Below, one piece after another: positions 8,651 through 17,744 of a stretch of 64,000 nt of DNA (position 1 is the first letter of the stretch; every line of letters starts with the position of its first letter). The position numbers and the translations under genes were made by a program. Origin of the DNA: Natronohydrobacter thiooxidans (GTDB lineage Bacteria; Pseudomonadota; Alphaproteobacteria; Rhodobacterales; Rhodobacteraceae); contig NZ_MJAP01000003.1 of NCBI RefSeq assembly GCF_001884735.1, forward strand, positions 310,001 to 374,000, read 5' to 3'. Below the pieces are notes generated by a model. The model had not been told where the DNA came from. It did no database searches and worked only from the letters and a program-made list of their open reading frames with translations.

Positions 8651-10164
8651 CAGCGCTCGATCAGGCTTTGGCCCGTCATCTCGGGCGGGGGTTCAAGCCC
8701 CATCAGCGCGAGCACCGTGGGCGCGATATCGGCCAGACGGCCATCGCGCAGACGCGCGCCCTCTGGCCCGCCGATCAGCACCACCGGCACCGGGTTGAGC
8801 GTATGCGCGGTATGGGCGCCGCCGGTGTCGGGGTCGATCATGGTTTCGCAATTGCCGTGATCGGCGGTGAGCAGCATCGCGCCGCCCTGCCCTTTGAGCG
8901 CCTCAAGGGCGGCGCCAAGCTGGGCATCGACGGCTTCATTCGCGCGGCAGGCGGCGGCGAGATCGCCGGTATGGCCCACCATATCGGGATTGGCGAAATT
9001 GACCACGATCAGGTCATAGCGGGCATTGATCACCTCAACGAGTTTCGCGCCCACCTCGGCGGCGGCCATTTCCGGGGCCAGATCATAGGTCGCGACCTTG
9101 GGGCTTTGCGGCATATGGCGGTCCTCGCCGGGTTCCGGGTCTTCCTTGCCGCCATTGAGGAAGAAGGTCACATGCGGGTATTTCTCGGTTTCGGCCAGCC
9201 GGAACTGGCGCAGGCCCTGCTGCGCCACCCATGCGCCCAGCGTGTTGGCGATGGCGCGTTTGGGAAAGACGGTGGCCATGAAGGCGTTATGGGCATCGGA
9301 ATATTCGACCATGCCCAGAAGCGCGGACCATGCCGGGGGCTGGCCGCGGTCAAAACCGTTGAAACTCGGCGCTCCAAGGGCGGCGAGGATTTCGCGGGCG
9401 CGGTCGGCGCGGAAATTGAGGCAGAAGAACCCGTCGCCGGGCTTGGCGCCGGTATAGCCGTTGATGACTGTGGGGGCGATGAATTCATCGCTTTCATTGC
9501 GGGCATAGGCGGCGGCGACGGCCTCGGCCCCGGAGGCTGCGCGCGCGCCTTCGGCGCGGATGATGGCGCTATAGGCGCGCTCGATCCGGTCCCAGCGATT
9601 GTCGCGATCCATCGCCCAGTAGCGCCCGATCACGGTGCCGATGCGGATCCGCTCGCTCAGATGGCTGCCCAGATCGCGCAGGAACTGATCGGCGCATTTC
9701 GGGGCGACATCGCGCCCGTCGGTGATGGCATGGATCACGACCGGGATGTTCCGCGCGCCGAGCGCGGCGATGGTGGCTTTCAAATGTTCAACATGGCCAT
9801 GCACGCCGCCATCGGAAACCACTGAGAAAACATGGGCCGTGCCCTTGGTCGCTTGCAGTTTTTCAACAAACGACTGGATGGCGGGGGTGGTGGCGAAAGA
9901 GCCGTCCTCGATCGCGAGATCGATCTGGCCCAGATCCATCGCGACCACGCGACCGGCGCCGATATTGGTATGGCCCACTTCGGAATTGCCCATCTGGCCC
10001 GAGGGCAGACCCGCATCGGGACCATGGGTGATCAGCGTCGCATTGGGACAGTCGCGCATCACCCGGTCGAAATTGGGGGTCGCGGCCTGGGCCACGGCAT
10101 TGCCTTCACGCGCGGGCGAGAGGCCCCAGCCATCGAGGATGCACAGGACAACGGGACTGGTCAT
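8650..10164 (-). CDS. gpmI: 2,3-bisphosphoglycerate-independent phosphoglycerate mutase
   Basis: A 504-residue glycolytic enzyme interconverting 3- and 2-phosphoglycerate with manganese. The N-terminus VVLCILDGWGLSP carries the first metal ligand. The phosphorylated Ser is at about 61 in GQMGNSEVGHTNIGAGR, and the metal-binding LTADHGNCETM lies near the C-terminus. Length is standard. It is first in a minus-strand run with the EnvC-like gene, ctpA and rppH. About 80 bases separate it from argG, so a promoter there is likely. Confidence 0.97.
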   Translation of the reverse strand: MTSPVVLCILDGWGLSPAREGNAVAQAATPNFDRVMRDCPNATLITHGPDAGLPSGQMGNSEVGHTNIGAGRVVAMDLGQIDLAIEDGSFATTPAIQSFVEKLQATKGTAHVFSVVSDGGVHGHVEHLKATIAALGARNIPVVIHAITDGRDVAPKCADQFLRDLGSHLSERIRIGTVIGRYWAMDRDNRWDRIERAYSAIIRAEGARAASGAEAVAAAYARNESDEFIAPTVINGYTGAKPGDGFFCLNFRADRAREILAALGAPSFNGFDRGQPPAWSALLGMVEYSDAHNAFMATVFPKRAIANTLGAWVAQQGLRQFRLAETEKYPHVTFFLNGGKEDPEPGEDRHMPQSPKVATYDLAPEMAAAEVGAKLVEVINARYDLIVVNFANPDMVGHTGDLAAACRANEAVDAQLGAALEALKGQGGAMLLTADHGNCETMIDPDTGGAHTAHTLNPVPVVLIGGPEGARLRDGRLADIAPTVLALMGLEPPPEMTGQSLIER

Positions 10165-10244
10165 GGCGGGCCCTTTCTGTGGCGGGGGGCCAGAGGCGCG
10201 GTCGCCTCCGGCGGGAGTATTTGGGGCAAGAAAATGCCTGTGGC

Positions 10245-11483
10245 TTAGCCCTTGACCCGGCGGTTGCGGGCGGCGAGCAGTTTCAGGCGCAGCGCGTTGA
10301 GCTGGATGAAGCCTGCGGCGTCTTTCTGATCGTAAGCGCCTGCATCTTCCTCAAACGTGACATGGGCTTCCGAATAGAGACTGTGATCCGACCAGCGCCC
10401 GATGGTGCGCACATGGCCCTTGTAGAGTTTCAGCCGCACAGTGCCGGTGACATGTTCCTGGCTCTTGTCGATCAGGGCCTGCAGCATCTCGCGTTCGGGC
10501 GAGAACCAGAAGCCGTTATAGATGAGTTCGGCATAGCGCGGCATGATCGAATCCTTCAGATGGCCAGCGCCCGAATCGAGCGTGATCTGTTCGATACCAC
10601 GATGGGCCTCCAGCAGGATTGTCCCGCCCGGTGTTTCATAGATTCCGCGCGATTTCATGCCGACGAAGCGGTTCTCGACGAAATCGAGCCGCCCGATGCC
10701 GTGTTTGCGACCATACTCGTTAAGCGCGGTGAGGATGGTGGCGGGGGACATGGGCTCGCCATTGATCGCGGTGGCGTCGCCCTTCTCGAAGCTGATTTCG
10801 ATGATTTCGGGCTGGTCGGGCGCGTCTTCGGGATGGACGGTGCGCTGGAAGACGTAATCGGGCGCGTCATCGGCGGGGTTTTCCAGCACCTTGCCCTCGG
10901 ATGAGGTGTGAAGCAGGTTCGCATCGACTGAGAACGGCGCTTCGCCGCGCTTGTCCTTGGCGATGGGGATCTGATTGGCCTCGGCGAATTCCAGAAGCCG
11001 GGTGCGCGAGGTCAGATCCCATTCGCGCCAGGGCGCGATCACCTTGATTTCGGGGTTGAGCGCATAGGCGGAAAGTTCGAACCGGACCTGATCATTGCCC
11101 TTGCCGGTGGCGCCATGGGCCACGGCATCGGCGCCGGTCGCCTCTGCAATCTCGACCAGACGCTTGGAGATCAGCGGGCGGGCGATCGAGGTGCCGAGCA
11201 GGTAGAGCCCTTCATAGACCGCATTGGCGCGGAACATCGGAAAGACGAAATCGCGCACGAATTCCTCGCGCAGATCCTCGATGAAGATGTTTTCCGCCGG
11301 AATCCCCAGCATCAGCGCCTTCTCGCGCGCGGGCTCCAGTTCTTCGCCCTGCCCCAGATCGGCGGTGAAGGTCACGACCTCGCAGTCATATTCGGTCTTG
11401 AGCCATTTGAGGATGATCGAGGTGTCAAGCCCGCCGGAATAGGCAAGCACGACTTTCTTCGGGGCGCGTTTGGTGGCGGACAT
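10245..11483 (-). CDS. argG: Argininosuccinate synthase
   Basis: A 412-residue enzyme joining citrulline and aspartate with ATP in arginine synthesis. The ATP-binding P-loop [10 protein letters not shown] lies at the N-terminus, with downstream family blocks [13 protein letters not shown] and [13 protein letters not shown]. An in-frame extension reaches 11534, but the start at 11483 ([10 protein letters not shown]) is preferred: a GGAG ribosome-binding site precedes it at good spacing and relatives begin here. argE, acting earlier in the same pathway, lies at 41 kb and is not linked. Confidence 0.96.
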   Translation of the reverse strand: MSATKRAPKKVVLAYSGGLDTSIILKWLKTEYDCEVVTFTADLGQGEELEPAREKALMLGIPAENIFIEDLREEFVRDFVFPMFRANAVYEGLYLLGTSIARPLISKRLVEIAEATGADAVAHGATGKGNDQVRFELSAYALNPEIKVIAPWREWDLTSRTRLLEFAEANQIPIAKDKRGEAPFSVDANLLHTSSEGKVLENPADDAPDYVFQRTVHPEDAPDQPEIIEISFEKGDATAINGEPMSPATILTALNEYGRKHGIGRLDFVENRFVGMKSRGIYETPGGTILLEAHRGIEQITLDSGAGHLKDSIMPRYAELIYNGFWFSPEREMLQALIDKSQEHVTGTVRLKLYKGHVRTIGRWSDHSLYSEAHVTFEEDAGAYDQKDAAGFIQLNALRLKLLAARNRRVKG

Positions 11484-11610
11484 GGGGACTCCGGGGTTGA
11501 ATGGCTCTGTTGCGCTCTCGTCTATTGCGTTCATGGTGCTGCTGCAAGGGCCGCGGGGCTATGCGCGGGGCCGGGATGTGCTAAGGCTGGGGCAAAAGCG
11601 GAGGGATGCG

Positions 11611-12033
11611 ATGCAAGAGGCGCTGGAACTGGGACGGGGGGTAATCCATCCGTGGCATCTGGATCATTTCGGACATATGAATGTGCGCCATTACGCGCCG
11701 TTTTTCGATGATGCGGTCTATCACATCTGGGCGCGGATGGGGCTGGGCTATGCGATGATGCAGGAAGTGCATGGGCTGCATATGGTGACAGCCGAGGCGC
11801 GCACGAGTTTCGTGAAGGAACTGACAGCGGGGGATCTGGTGGTGATCACCGGGGCGGTGGCGCGGATCGGGACGAAAAGCTGCACGCTTGGCTTCTCGAT
11901 GCGCCATGCCGAGAGCGGCGCGGAACATGCGCGCTATGAGGTGGTGGAAGTGATGTTCGACCCGGCCACGCGGCGCGCGGCGCCCATGCCCAGTGCGATC
12001 CGGGCGCGGCTGGCGCAATGGGTGCAGGCGTGA
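11611..12033 (+). CDS. Acyl-CoA thioesterase-like protein (hotdog fold)
   Basis: A 140-residue hotdog-fold protein of the 4-hydroxybenzoyl-CoA thioesterase type. The family signature is seen in HPWHLDHFGHMNVRHYAPFFDDA, where the second Asp/His cluster marks the active site. Then comes the central strand region (ARTSFVKELTAGDLVVI) and the terminal VMFDPATRRAAPMP. The acyl substrate cannot be told. The start at 11611 (MQEALELG) follows a GGAGGG ribosome-binding site; the longer open frame starting at 11470 overlaps argG and is not used. The stop overlaps the ilvA start, so the two are probably one transcript. Confidence 0.85.
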   Translation: MQEALELGRGVIHPWHLDHFGHMNVRHYAPFFDDAVYHIWARMGLGYAMMQEVHGLHMVTAEARTSFVKELTAGDLVVITGAVARIGTKSCTLGFSMRHAESGAEHARYEVVEVMFDPATRRAAPMPSAIRARLAQWVQA

Positions 12034-13277
12034 GCGGGTTTGTCGAGGCCGCGCAGGCAGCGGAAGCCGCGCTGCGGGAATTGTTCCCGCCGACGCCCCT
12101 GTTGCGCAATGACCATCTGTCAGAGCGGTTCGGGGCGGATATCTGGCTGAAGCGCGAGGATCTGAGCCCGGTGCGCAGCTACAAGATCCGCGGGGCCTTC
12201 AGCGCGATGCGCAAGCGGCTGGAGGCGCATCCCGAAAGCCGCCATTTCGTCTGCGCGAGTGCGGGCAATCACGCGCAGGGCGTGGCCTTTGCCTGTCGTC
12301 ATTTCGGCATGCGCGGCACGATCTTCATGCCGGTGACGACGCCGCAGCAGAAGATCATGAAAACCCGCAGCTTTGGCGGCGAGATGGTCGAGATCCGGCT
12401 GGTGGGGGATATTTTCGACCAGTCGCTGGCGGCGGCGCAGGGGTTCTGCGCCGAAGAGGGGGCGCATTTCCTGTCGCCCTTTGACGATGCCGATGTGATC
12501 GAGGGGCAGGCCAGTGTCGCGGTCGAGATGCTGGCGCAACTGGGGCGCGCGCCGGATATGGTGATTCTGCCCGTGGGCGGGGGCGGGCTGAGTGCAGGCG
12601 TCACGCGCTATCTGCGCGAGACCGGTGCCGCGCGCGCGCTGCGCTATGTCGAGCCTGCCGGGGGCGCGAGCCTGCAGGCGGCGCTGGCGGCGGGGGCGCC
12701 GGTGACGCTGAGCGGGCTGGACAGTTTCGTGGACGGGGCCTCGGTCGCGCGGATCGGGGGGCTGACCTTCGCCGAATTGCGCGATGTGGACCCGGCGCAT
12801 CTGCTGATCGCGCCGGAGAACCGGATCTGCGTGACCATGCTGGAGATGCTGAATGTCGAGGGCATCGTGCTGGAACCGGCGGGCGCGCTGTCGGTCGATG
12901 TGCTGCCCAATCTGGCGGATCAGGTCGCGGGCCGGACAGTGGTCTGCGTCACCTCGGGCGGGAATTTCGATTTCGAGCGCCTGCCCGAGGTCAAGGAACG
13001 CGCGATGCGCCATCAGGGGACCAAGAAATACCTGATGCTGCGCCTGCCGCAGCGACCGGGGGCCTTGCGCGATTTTCTGGAAACGCTGGGGCCGGAGGAT
13101 GATATCGCGCGGTTTGAATATCTGAAAAAGACCGCGCGCAATTTCGGCACGGTCCTGATCGGGATCGAGACCGCGCGGCCGGAGAATTTCGAAACCCTGT
13201 TTGCGCGGATCGCGGCGACCGGATTCACCTTTACCGATATCACCGATGACGATGTGATCGCGGGTTTCGTGATCTGA
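12030..13277 (+). CDS. ilvA: Threonine ammonia-lyase (threonine dehydratase)
   Basis: A 415-residue PLP enzyme turning threonine into 2-oxobutyrate, the first step to isoleucine. The PLP lysine is in RSYKIRGAF (about 52), the substrate loop in SAGNHAQGVAFACR and the phosphate-binding loop in GGGGLSAG. A single ACT-like C-terminal domain (from about 330, KKYLMLRLPQRPGALRDFL) suggests feedback control and fits the shorter alphaproteobacterial form. The GTG start at 12030 overlaps the upstream stop as GTGA; an ATG at 12018 would add four residues and cannot be ruled out. Confidence 0.93.
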   Translation: MSGFVEAAQAAEAALRELFPPTPLLRNDHLSERFGADIWLKREDLSPVRSYKIRGAFSAMRKRLEAHPESRHFVCASAGNHAQGVAFACRHFGMRGTIFMPVTTPQQKIMKTRSFGGEMVEIRLVGDIFDQSLAAAQGFCAEEGAHFLSPFDDADVIEGQASVAVEMLAQLGRAPDMVILPVGGGGLSAGVTRYLRETGAARALRYVEPAGGASLQAALAAGAPVTLSGLDSFVDGASVARIGGLTFAELRDVDPAHLLIAPENRICVTMLEMLNVEGIVLEPAGALSVDVLPNLADQVAGRTVVCVTSGGNFDFERLPEVKERAMRHQGTKKYLMLRLPQRPGALRDFLETLGPEDDIARFEYLKKTARNFGTVLIGIETARPENFETLFARIAATGFTFTDITDDDVIAGFVI

Positions 13278-13296
13278 GCGCGGGCGCGCGCGGGCC

Positions 13297-13338
13297 TATA
13301 GCGGGTTGCATTCATTGGCATTCATGCGCCCCGCTATA
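13297..13338. terminator. Inverted repeat after ilvA (TATAGCGGG / CCCGCTATA)
   Basis: A perfect 9-base inverted repeat (13297-13305 with 13330-13338) lies just past the ilvA stop and faces the convergent Hpt gene. There is no strong T-run, so a role as terminator is likely from position but not proven. Confidence 0.5.
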
Positions 13339-13363
13339 ACTTACTGTGGTCGCATGTTTTGAT

Positions 13364-13390
13364 GCGCAAAACCGGAGACCAGTTTTGCGC
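13364..13390. repeat. Palindrome GCGCAAAAC...GTTTTGCGC
   Basis: A perfect 9-base inverted repeat around CGGAGACCA, flanked by outer GCATG / CATGC pairs, ends just before the Hpt stop. Its AAAACCGG...CCAGTTTT core resembles dispersed palindromic repeats of alphaproteobacterial genomes. It may serve as the terminator of the Hpt gene. Confidence 0.5.
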
Positions 13391-13399
13391 GGGCATGCT

Positions 13400-13732
13400 C
13401 TATCCGGCCATGCGCATGCGCCAGTCGCGGGCGAAGACAGCGCAGGTCCGGGGCAGAAGCAGCGCCAGCTGTGCTTTTTCTTCGCTGCAGTCGCGCCCTT
13501 CGGTGGCGCGCTGTTCGCCCGTTGCGCAAAGCGCCGCGATCTCGTCAAATCCGAGATTGAGCGCCGCCCCCTTGAGAAAGTGAAATTCGTCGCGCAGGGC
13601 TTTCGAATCCTCGGTGGCCAGAAGCCGCTCCTGCGCCTGCCCGACCTCTTCGAGGAAGATTTCCACCACTTCGGCAATGCCGTCTTCGCCGAAATCCTCG
13701 TAAAGTTCCGCCAGTCGCGCCCAGTTGATCAT
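13400..13732 (-). CDS. Histidine phosphotransfer (Hpt) domain protein
   Basis: A 110-residue all-helical Hpt protein. The phospho-accepting His is at about 51 in the canonical HFLKGAALNLGF motif, in the second of the family's helices. Hpt proteins shuttle phosphate between hybrid kinases and response regulators. It is divergent from a response-regulator/PP2C gene 160 bases away, which makes that receiver its likeliest partner (inference). The start at 13732 (MINWARLAEL) matches how relatives begin; an ATG at 13762 would add ten residues. Confidence 0.88.
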   Translation of the reverse strand: MINWARLAELYEDFGEDGIAEVVEIFLEEVGQAQERLLATEDSKALRDEFHFLKGAALNLGFDEIAALCATGEQRATEGRDCSEEKAQLALLLPRTCAVFARDWRMRMAG

Positions 13733-13894
13733 GTTCCATTCCGTCACTGTGGTGTGCATCACGCTAGCCGGGATGCGCTAACCAAGCCTTAGCATCATTC
13801 GTCAAAGAGTATCAGATTTTATTCTTTCACCGAACCTTAATTCCGGACTACGATAACCAGGTGAGCGGCTGCAGGCTGGAAACGGGTTGAGCAT

Positions 13895-15577
13895 GTGCGA
13901 CAGGAAATGAAGGAACAGGCGCTTTCGCGCCAGCCTGAGCGGCGCGCGCTGATCGTGGATGACAGCCGCGCGCAGCGGATCATCTTCGCGCGGCATTTGC
14001 AGAAATGGGGCTACCAGACCGAGGAAGCGGGCACCGGGCTGGAAGCGCTGGAGCGCTGCGCGACCACACATTTCGATCTGATCCTGTCGGACTGGATCAT
14101 GCCCGGCATGGACGGGCTGGAATTCTGCAGTGCCTTTCGGTCCCTGACGCGCGCGCAATACAGTTACTTCATTCTGCTGACCTCGAAGAATGACAAGGAT
14201 GCGGTGGCCGAGGGGCTGGATGTCGGGGCCGATGATTTCCTCTCGAAGCCGGTCTCGCCAGCGGAATTGCGCGCGCGGATCAATGCAGGCGAACGGCTGC
14301 TGGCGATGGAGCGCGAGGTACGCACGGCCCGCGGCCAGCTTGTCGCCGCGGTCGAGGCGCTGGATGATGCCTTTGTCTATTACGATGCCGAGGATCGTCT
14401 GGTGCTGGCCAATGACCGGTTTCGCGAACTCTATCCGCTGAGCGCGCCGGCGCTGGTCGAGGGGGCCTGCTATGAGGATATCCTGCGCTACGGGCTCGCG
14501 CAGGGCCAATATCCGGAGGCGCGCGGGCGCGAGGAAGCCTGGCTGCGCGAAAGGTTGAGCATGCCGCTGGCCCATGCGCGCACCCGCCAGAAACTGGAAG
14601 ACGGGCGCGTTTTGCAGATCGTCGAGCGCAGCACCGCCGATGGCGGCCGGGTCAGCCTGCGGGTGGATGTGACCGAATTGCATGCCGCGCACGACGCCGC
14701 GCGCCGGGCCGAAGCGCAGGCGCGCCGCCAGAACGAGGAATTGCGCGCGGCGCTGGAGGAGTTGCAGAAGCTCTATGACGCGCTGGACCGCGATCTGATG
14801 CAGGCGCGCCGCCTGCAGCAATCGCTGATCCGCAAGCGCCATCATGATTATTCCGGCAGCCGCCTGTCGCTCTTGCTGCAATCCTCGGGCCATGTCGGCG
14901 GGGATATGGTGGGAACTTTTGCCATCGACGAGGCGCGGATCGGGATCTATGCGATCGATGTCGCGGGGCATGGGGTCGCCGCCGCGATGCTGGGGGCGCG
15001 GATCGCGGGGCTGTTCACCGGCGGCGACCGCAACCAGAATATCGCGCTGAGCCGCGACCCGGCCACGGGCATGACCAAAGCCTTGCCGCCGCATGTGGTG
15101 GCCAGCCGGATCAATGCGCTGATGCTCGATGAGTTCGAGACTGAAACCTATCTGACCATCGCCTATGCCGATCTCGACCTGCGCTCGGGCGTGGTGAAGC
15201 TGGTGCAGGCGGGCCACCCTCACCCCGCGCTGCAACGCGCGGATGGGCAGGTCGAGTTTCTGGGCGAAGGGGGTCTGCCCATCGGGCTGATCCCGCAGGC
15301 GGATTATGCCACCATCGAGACGCAGCTGATGCCCGGCGACCGGCTGCTGCTCTATTCGGACGGGATCACCGAATGCGCCAATCTGGCGGGCGAGGAATAT
15401 GGCGAAGAGGGGCTGGAGCGCACCCTGCGCAAGCTCGCGCGGATTCAGGGGGCGGAATTTCTGGACGCGCTGAAATGGGAGCTGACCACATGGTCGGGAA
15501 AGGAAGAGTTTGACGATGATGTCTCGGGGGCCTTGCTGGAATATCTGCATGCCGCCGAGGCCCCTGCCGGACGCTAG
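13895..15577 (+). CDS. Response regulator with PAS and PP2C (SpoIIE/RsbU) phosphatase output
   Basis: A 560-residue three-module signalling protein. The receiver domain (about 16-135) has acidic pocket VDDS, phospho-Asp at about 66 (LILSDWIMPGMDG) and the conserved Lys in SKPVS. A PAS-like domain (about 145-260, VEALDDAFVYYDAEDRLVLAN) and a short coiled coil come next. The C-terminal PP2C phosphatase (about 310-550) has metal-binding GGDMVG, DVAGHGVAAAML and YSDGITE. Such proteins dephosphorylate an anti-anti-sigma partner in partner-switching pathways; no such partner is in the window. The GTG at 13895 is used; an ATG at 13907 is equally possible. Confidence 0.9.
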   Translation: MRQEMKEQALSRQPERRALIVDDSRAQRIIFARHLQKWGYQTEEAGTGLEALERCATTHFDLILSDWIMPGMDGLEFCSAFRSLTRAQYSYFILLTSKNDKDAVAEGLDVGADDFLSKPVSPAELRARINAGERLLAMEREVRTARGQLVAAVEALDDAFVYYDAEDRLVLANDRFRELYPLSAPALVEGACYEDILRYGLAQGQYPEARGREEAWLRERLSMPLAHARTRQKLEDGRVLQIVERSTADGGRVSLRVDVTELHAAHDAARRAEAQARRQNEELRAALEELQKLYDALDRDLMQARRLQQSLIRKRHHDYSGSRLSLLLQSSGHVGGDMVGTFAIDEARIGIYAIDVAGHGVAAAMLGARIAGLFTGGDRNQNIALSRDPATGMTKALPPHVVASRINALMLDEFETETYLTIAYADLDLRSGVVKLVQAGHPHPALQRADGQVEFLGEGGLPIGLIPQADYATIETQLMPGDRLLLYSDGITECANLAGEEYGEEGLERTLRKLARIQGAEFLDALKWELTTWSGKEEFDDDVSGALLEYLHAAEAPAGR

Positions 15578-16207
15578 GGGGCGGGCACGAGCGAAGACGC
15601 GCGCAAGAGGCTGAGCGCCGCCCCGGCGGGTGAGGGTCCGGGACCAGAGGGGGTTGGCGCGCGTGGGGGCGGTTGGTTCGATGGGGCCTCCGCCGGTCTT
15701 CCCGGCCACGGCGCGTTGCCGCGCGCGGGGGCAGCGGGTTGGCGGGGCCTGCGTCGGCCTTCTGCTCCCGGCGCATCGACGCGCGCGGGGGCGGTTGCCT
15801 GCGCGACGCTGCGCTGAGCGCCAAGCTGGGGCTTATCGGTCGGGGAGATGCTGTGCCCTGGCCCTGCGCTGCGCCCATTTCCGCGGCGGAGTGGAGCGGG
15901 AATCGCGGGTCAGTCCAGGAGGCTGCTGCCGCTTGACCCTGCGTCGCCCATGCTTCCGGGCGCGGTTTCACCGGGCGGGGGGGGGAATGCGTCGGATGGG
16001 CATTCCACTGCGTGCTGTGGTGCCGGGCCGGGCGGCTTGCGCTCTGGCTCTCGGTTGCGCGCTTTTTTGGCGGGATCGGGGGCCGTGCCCCCTATCGGCG
16101 GGCCTTGCCCGGCACGGCGCGGGCGCTTCGCGCTTGGCGGCTCGGCGCGAATGCCTATATGAGGGGCCGATGACGGCGGCGGCGCCGCGACCTGCAAGGG
16201 GAATGAG
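15578..16207. other. 630-base GC-rich stretch without a convincing gene
   Basis: Open frames cross this stretch on both strands, but their translations are runs of Arg, Ala, Gly and Pro with no family resemblance, and no ribosome-binding site stands out. Repeated GCGCGCGGGGG and GGGGGCGGTTG words occur between 15658 and 15800. A short hairpin (GGGGGCC..GGCCCCC-like) lies near 16079-16095. A hslO ribosome-binding site (AAGGGGAATGAG) ends the region. It could be decayed coding sequence or a long structured leader; neither can be shown. Confidence 0.4.
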
Positions 16208-17155
16208 ATGAGTTTTGGCGGACAGATCGCCTGGGATGACACTGTGCTGCCGTTCCAGCTGGACCATAGTGATATTCGCGGGCGCGTCGCGCGGCTGGAC
16301 ACCGCGCTGGAGCGGGTGCTGATGCGCCATGACTATCCGCCGGTGATCGAGGCGCTGGTGGCCGAGGCCGCGCTGCTGACCGCGATGATCGGGCAGACGA
16401 TCAAGCTGCGCTGGAAGCTGTCGATTCAGGTGCGCGGCGATGGGCCGGCGCGGCTGATCGCCACGGATTATTACGCTCCCGAGACCGAGGGCGCGCCCGC
16501 ACGTATCCGGGCCTATGCGAGTTTCGACAAGGACCGGCTGGATCTGAACGGGCCAGGATTTCCGCAGATCGGCAATGGGTATTTCGCAATCCTGATCGAT
16601 CAGGGCCCGGATATGACGCCCTATCAGGGGATCACGCCGATTGCCGGGCGCTCGCTCTCGGATTGTGCCGAAGCCTATTTCGCGCAATCCGAGCAATTGC
16701 CGACGCGGTTTGCGCTGAGTTTCGGGCGGGCCACCCTGCCCGGCCAGCCGGAGAAATGGCGCGCGGGTGGGGTGATGGTGCAGCATATGCCGCAAGCCTC
16801 GGGGGCCACACCACGCGAGCGTGAGGCGATCAGCGAGGACTGGAACCGGGCTAATCTGCTGTTGGATACGGTCGAGGAGCTGGAGCTGATCGGGCCGAAG
16901 GTGCAGCCGCCGGATCTGCTGTTCCGGTTGTTTCATGAGGAAGCGCCGCGGGTCTATGATCCGCAGGCGGTGCATTTCGGCTGTTCCTGCTCTGAGGACA
17001 AGGTGCGCCAGAGCCTGTCGATCTATTCGGCCAAGGATATCCGATCCATGACCACGCCCGAGGGCACGGTCACGGCGGATTGCCAGTTCTGCGGGGCGCA
17101 TTATGTGATGGACCCGGCCTCGCTGGGGTTTGAGGCGGGTGGTGATGGCGCCTGA
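16208..17155 (+). CDS. hslO: Redox-regulated chaperone Hsp33
   Basis: A 315-residue cytoplasmic holdase that is switched on by oxidation. The redox switch is intact: C259 and C261 (GCSCS) and C292 and C295 (CQFCG), the four zinc-binding cysteines. The N-terminal domain has family blocks such as LRWKLSIQVRGDGPARLIATDY. Length is normal. It opens a run with a Nudix hydrolase and a CCA-adding-type enzyme, joined by short overlaps. Confidence 0.95.
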   Translation: MSFGGQIAWDDTVLPFQLDHSDIRGRVARLDTALERVLMRHDYPPVIEALVAEAALLTAMIGQTIKLRWKLSIQVRGDGPARLIATDYYAPETEGAPARIRAYASFDKDRLDLNGPGFPQIGNGYFAILIDQGPDMTPYQGITPIAGRSLSDCAEAYFAQSEQLPTRFALSFGRATLPGQPEKWRAGGVMVQHMPQASGATPREREAISEDWNRANLLLDTVEELELIGPKVQPPDLLFRLFHEEAPRVYDPQAVHFGCSCSEDKVRQSLSIYSAKDIRSMTTPEGTVTADCQFCGAHYVMDPASLGFEAGGDGA

Positions 17156-17744
17156 TCCGCTGGAGGCACTGCGCGCGGGGCTTGCGCGCGGGGCGCGGCC
17201 CTCAAGCGATTACGACCTGAACCCCGGCACGGTTCTGCCCGAGGGGCGCATCTTGCGTCCGGCGGCGGTGCTGGTGGGGGTGTCGCGGGTCGCGGGCGAG
17301 ACGCGGGTGGTGCTGACCAAGCGCGCCTCGCATCTGCGGCACCATCCGGGGCAGATCGCCTTTCCGGGGGGGCGGCAGGATGCGGGCGATCCTGATCTGG
17401 TGGCGACGGCGCTGCGCGAAGCCGAGGAAGAGATCGGCCTGCCCGGTGATGCGGTTGAGATCCTTGGCGCCCTGCCCCCGCATGAGACGGTCACGGGCTA
17501 TCAGGTGACGCCGGTTCTGGCCGAGATTACCCGCGATTTCACCCCGCGCGCCGATCCGGGCGAAGTGGCAGAGGTTTTTGCGGCGCCGCTGGCGCATCTG
17601 CTGGATCCGCGTCAGTTCCGGGTCGAGCGGCGGATCTGGCGGGGGACATGGCGGAATTACTATGTCGTGCCCTATGGGCCTTATTACATCTGGGGGGCGA
17701 CGGCGCGGATTTTGCGCGGGCTCGCGGATCGGGTGGGGTCATGA
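17145..17744 (+). CDS. CoA pyrophosphatase-type Nudix hydrolase
   Basis: A 199-residue Nudix hydrolase of the NudL type, which cleaves coenzyme A or its derivatives. The CoA-type motif LTKRASHLRHHPGQIAFPGG precedes the Nudix box (TALREAEEEIGLP), as in this subfamily. Substrate is inferred from that motif. The ATG at 17145 lies inside the hslO end (11-base overlap) and is preferred over a TTG at 17130. Its stop overlaps the next start as ATGA. Confidence 0.88.
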   Translation: MAPDPLEALRAGLARGARPSSDYDLNPGTVLPEGRILRPAAVLVGVSRVAGETRVVLTKRASHLRHHPGQIAFPGGRQDAGDPDLVATALREAEEEIGLPGDAVEILGALPPHETVTGYQVTPVLAEITRDFTPRADPGEVAEVFAAPLAHLLDPRQFRVERRIWRGTWRNYYVVPYGPYYIWGATARILRGLADRVGS

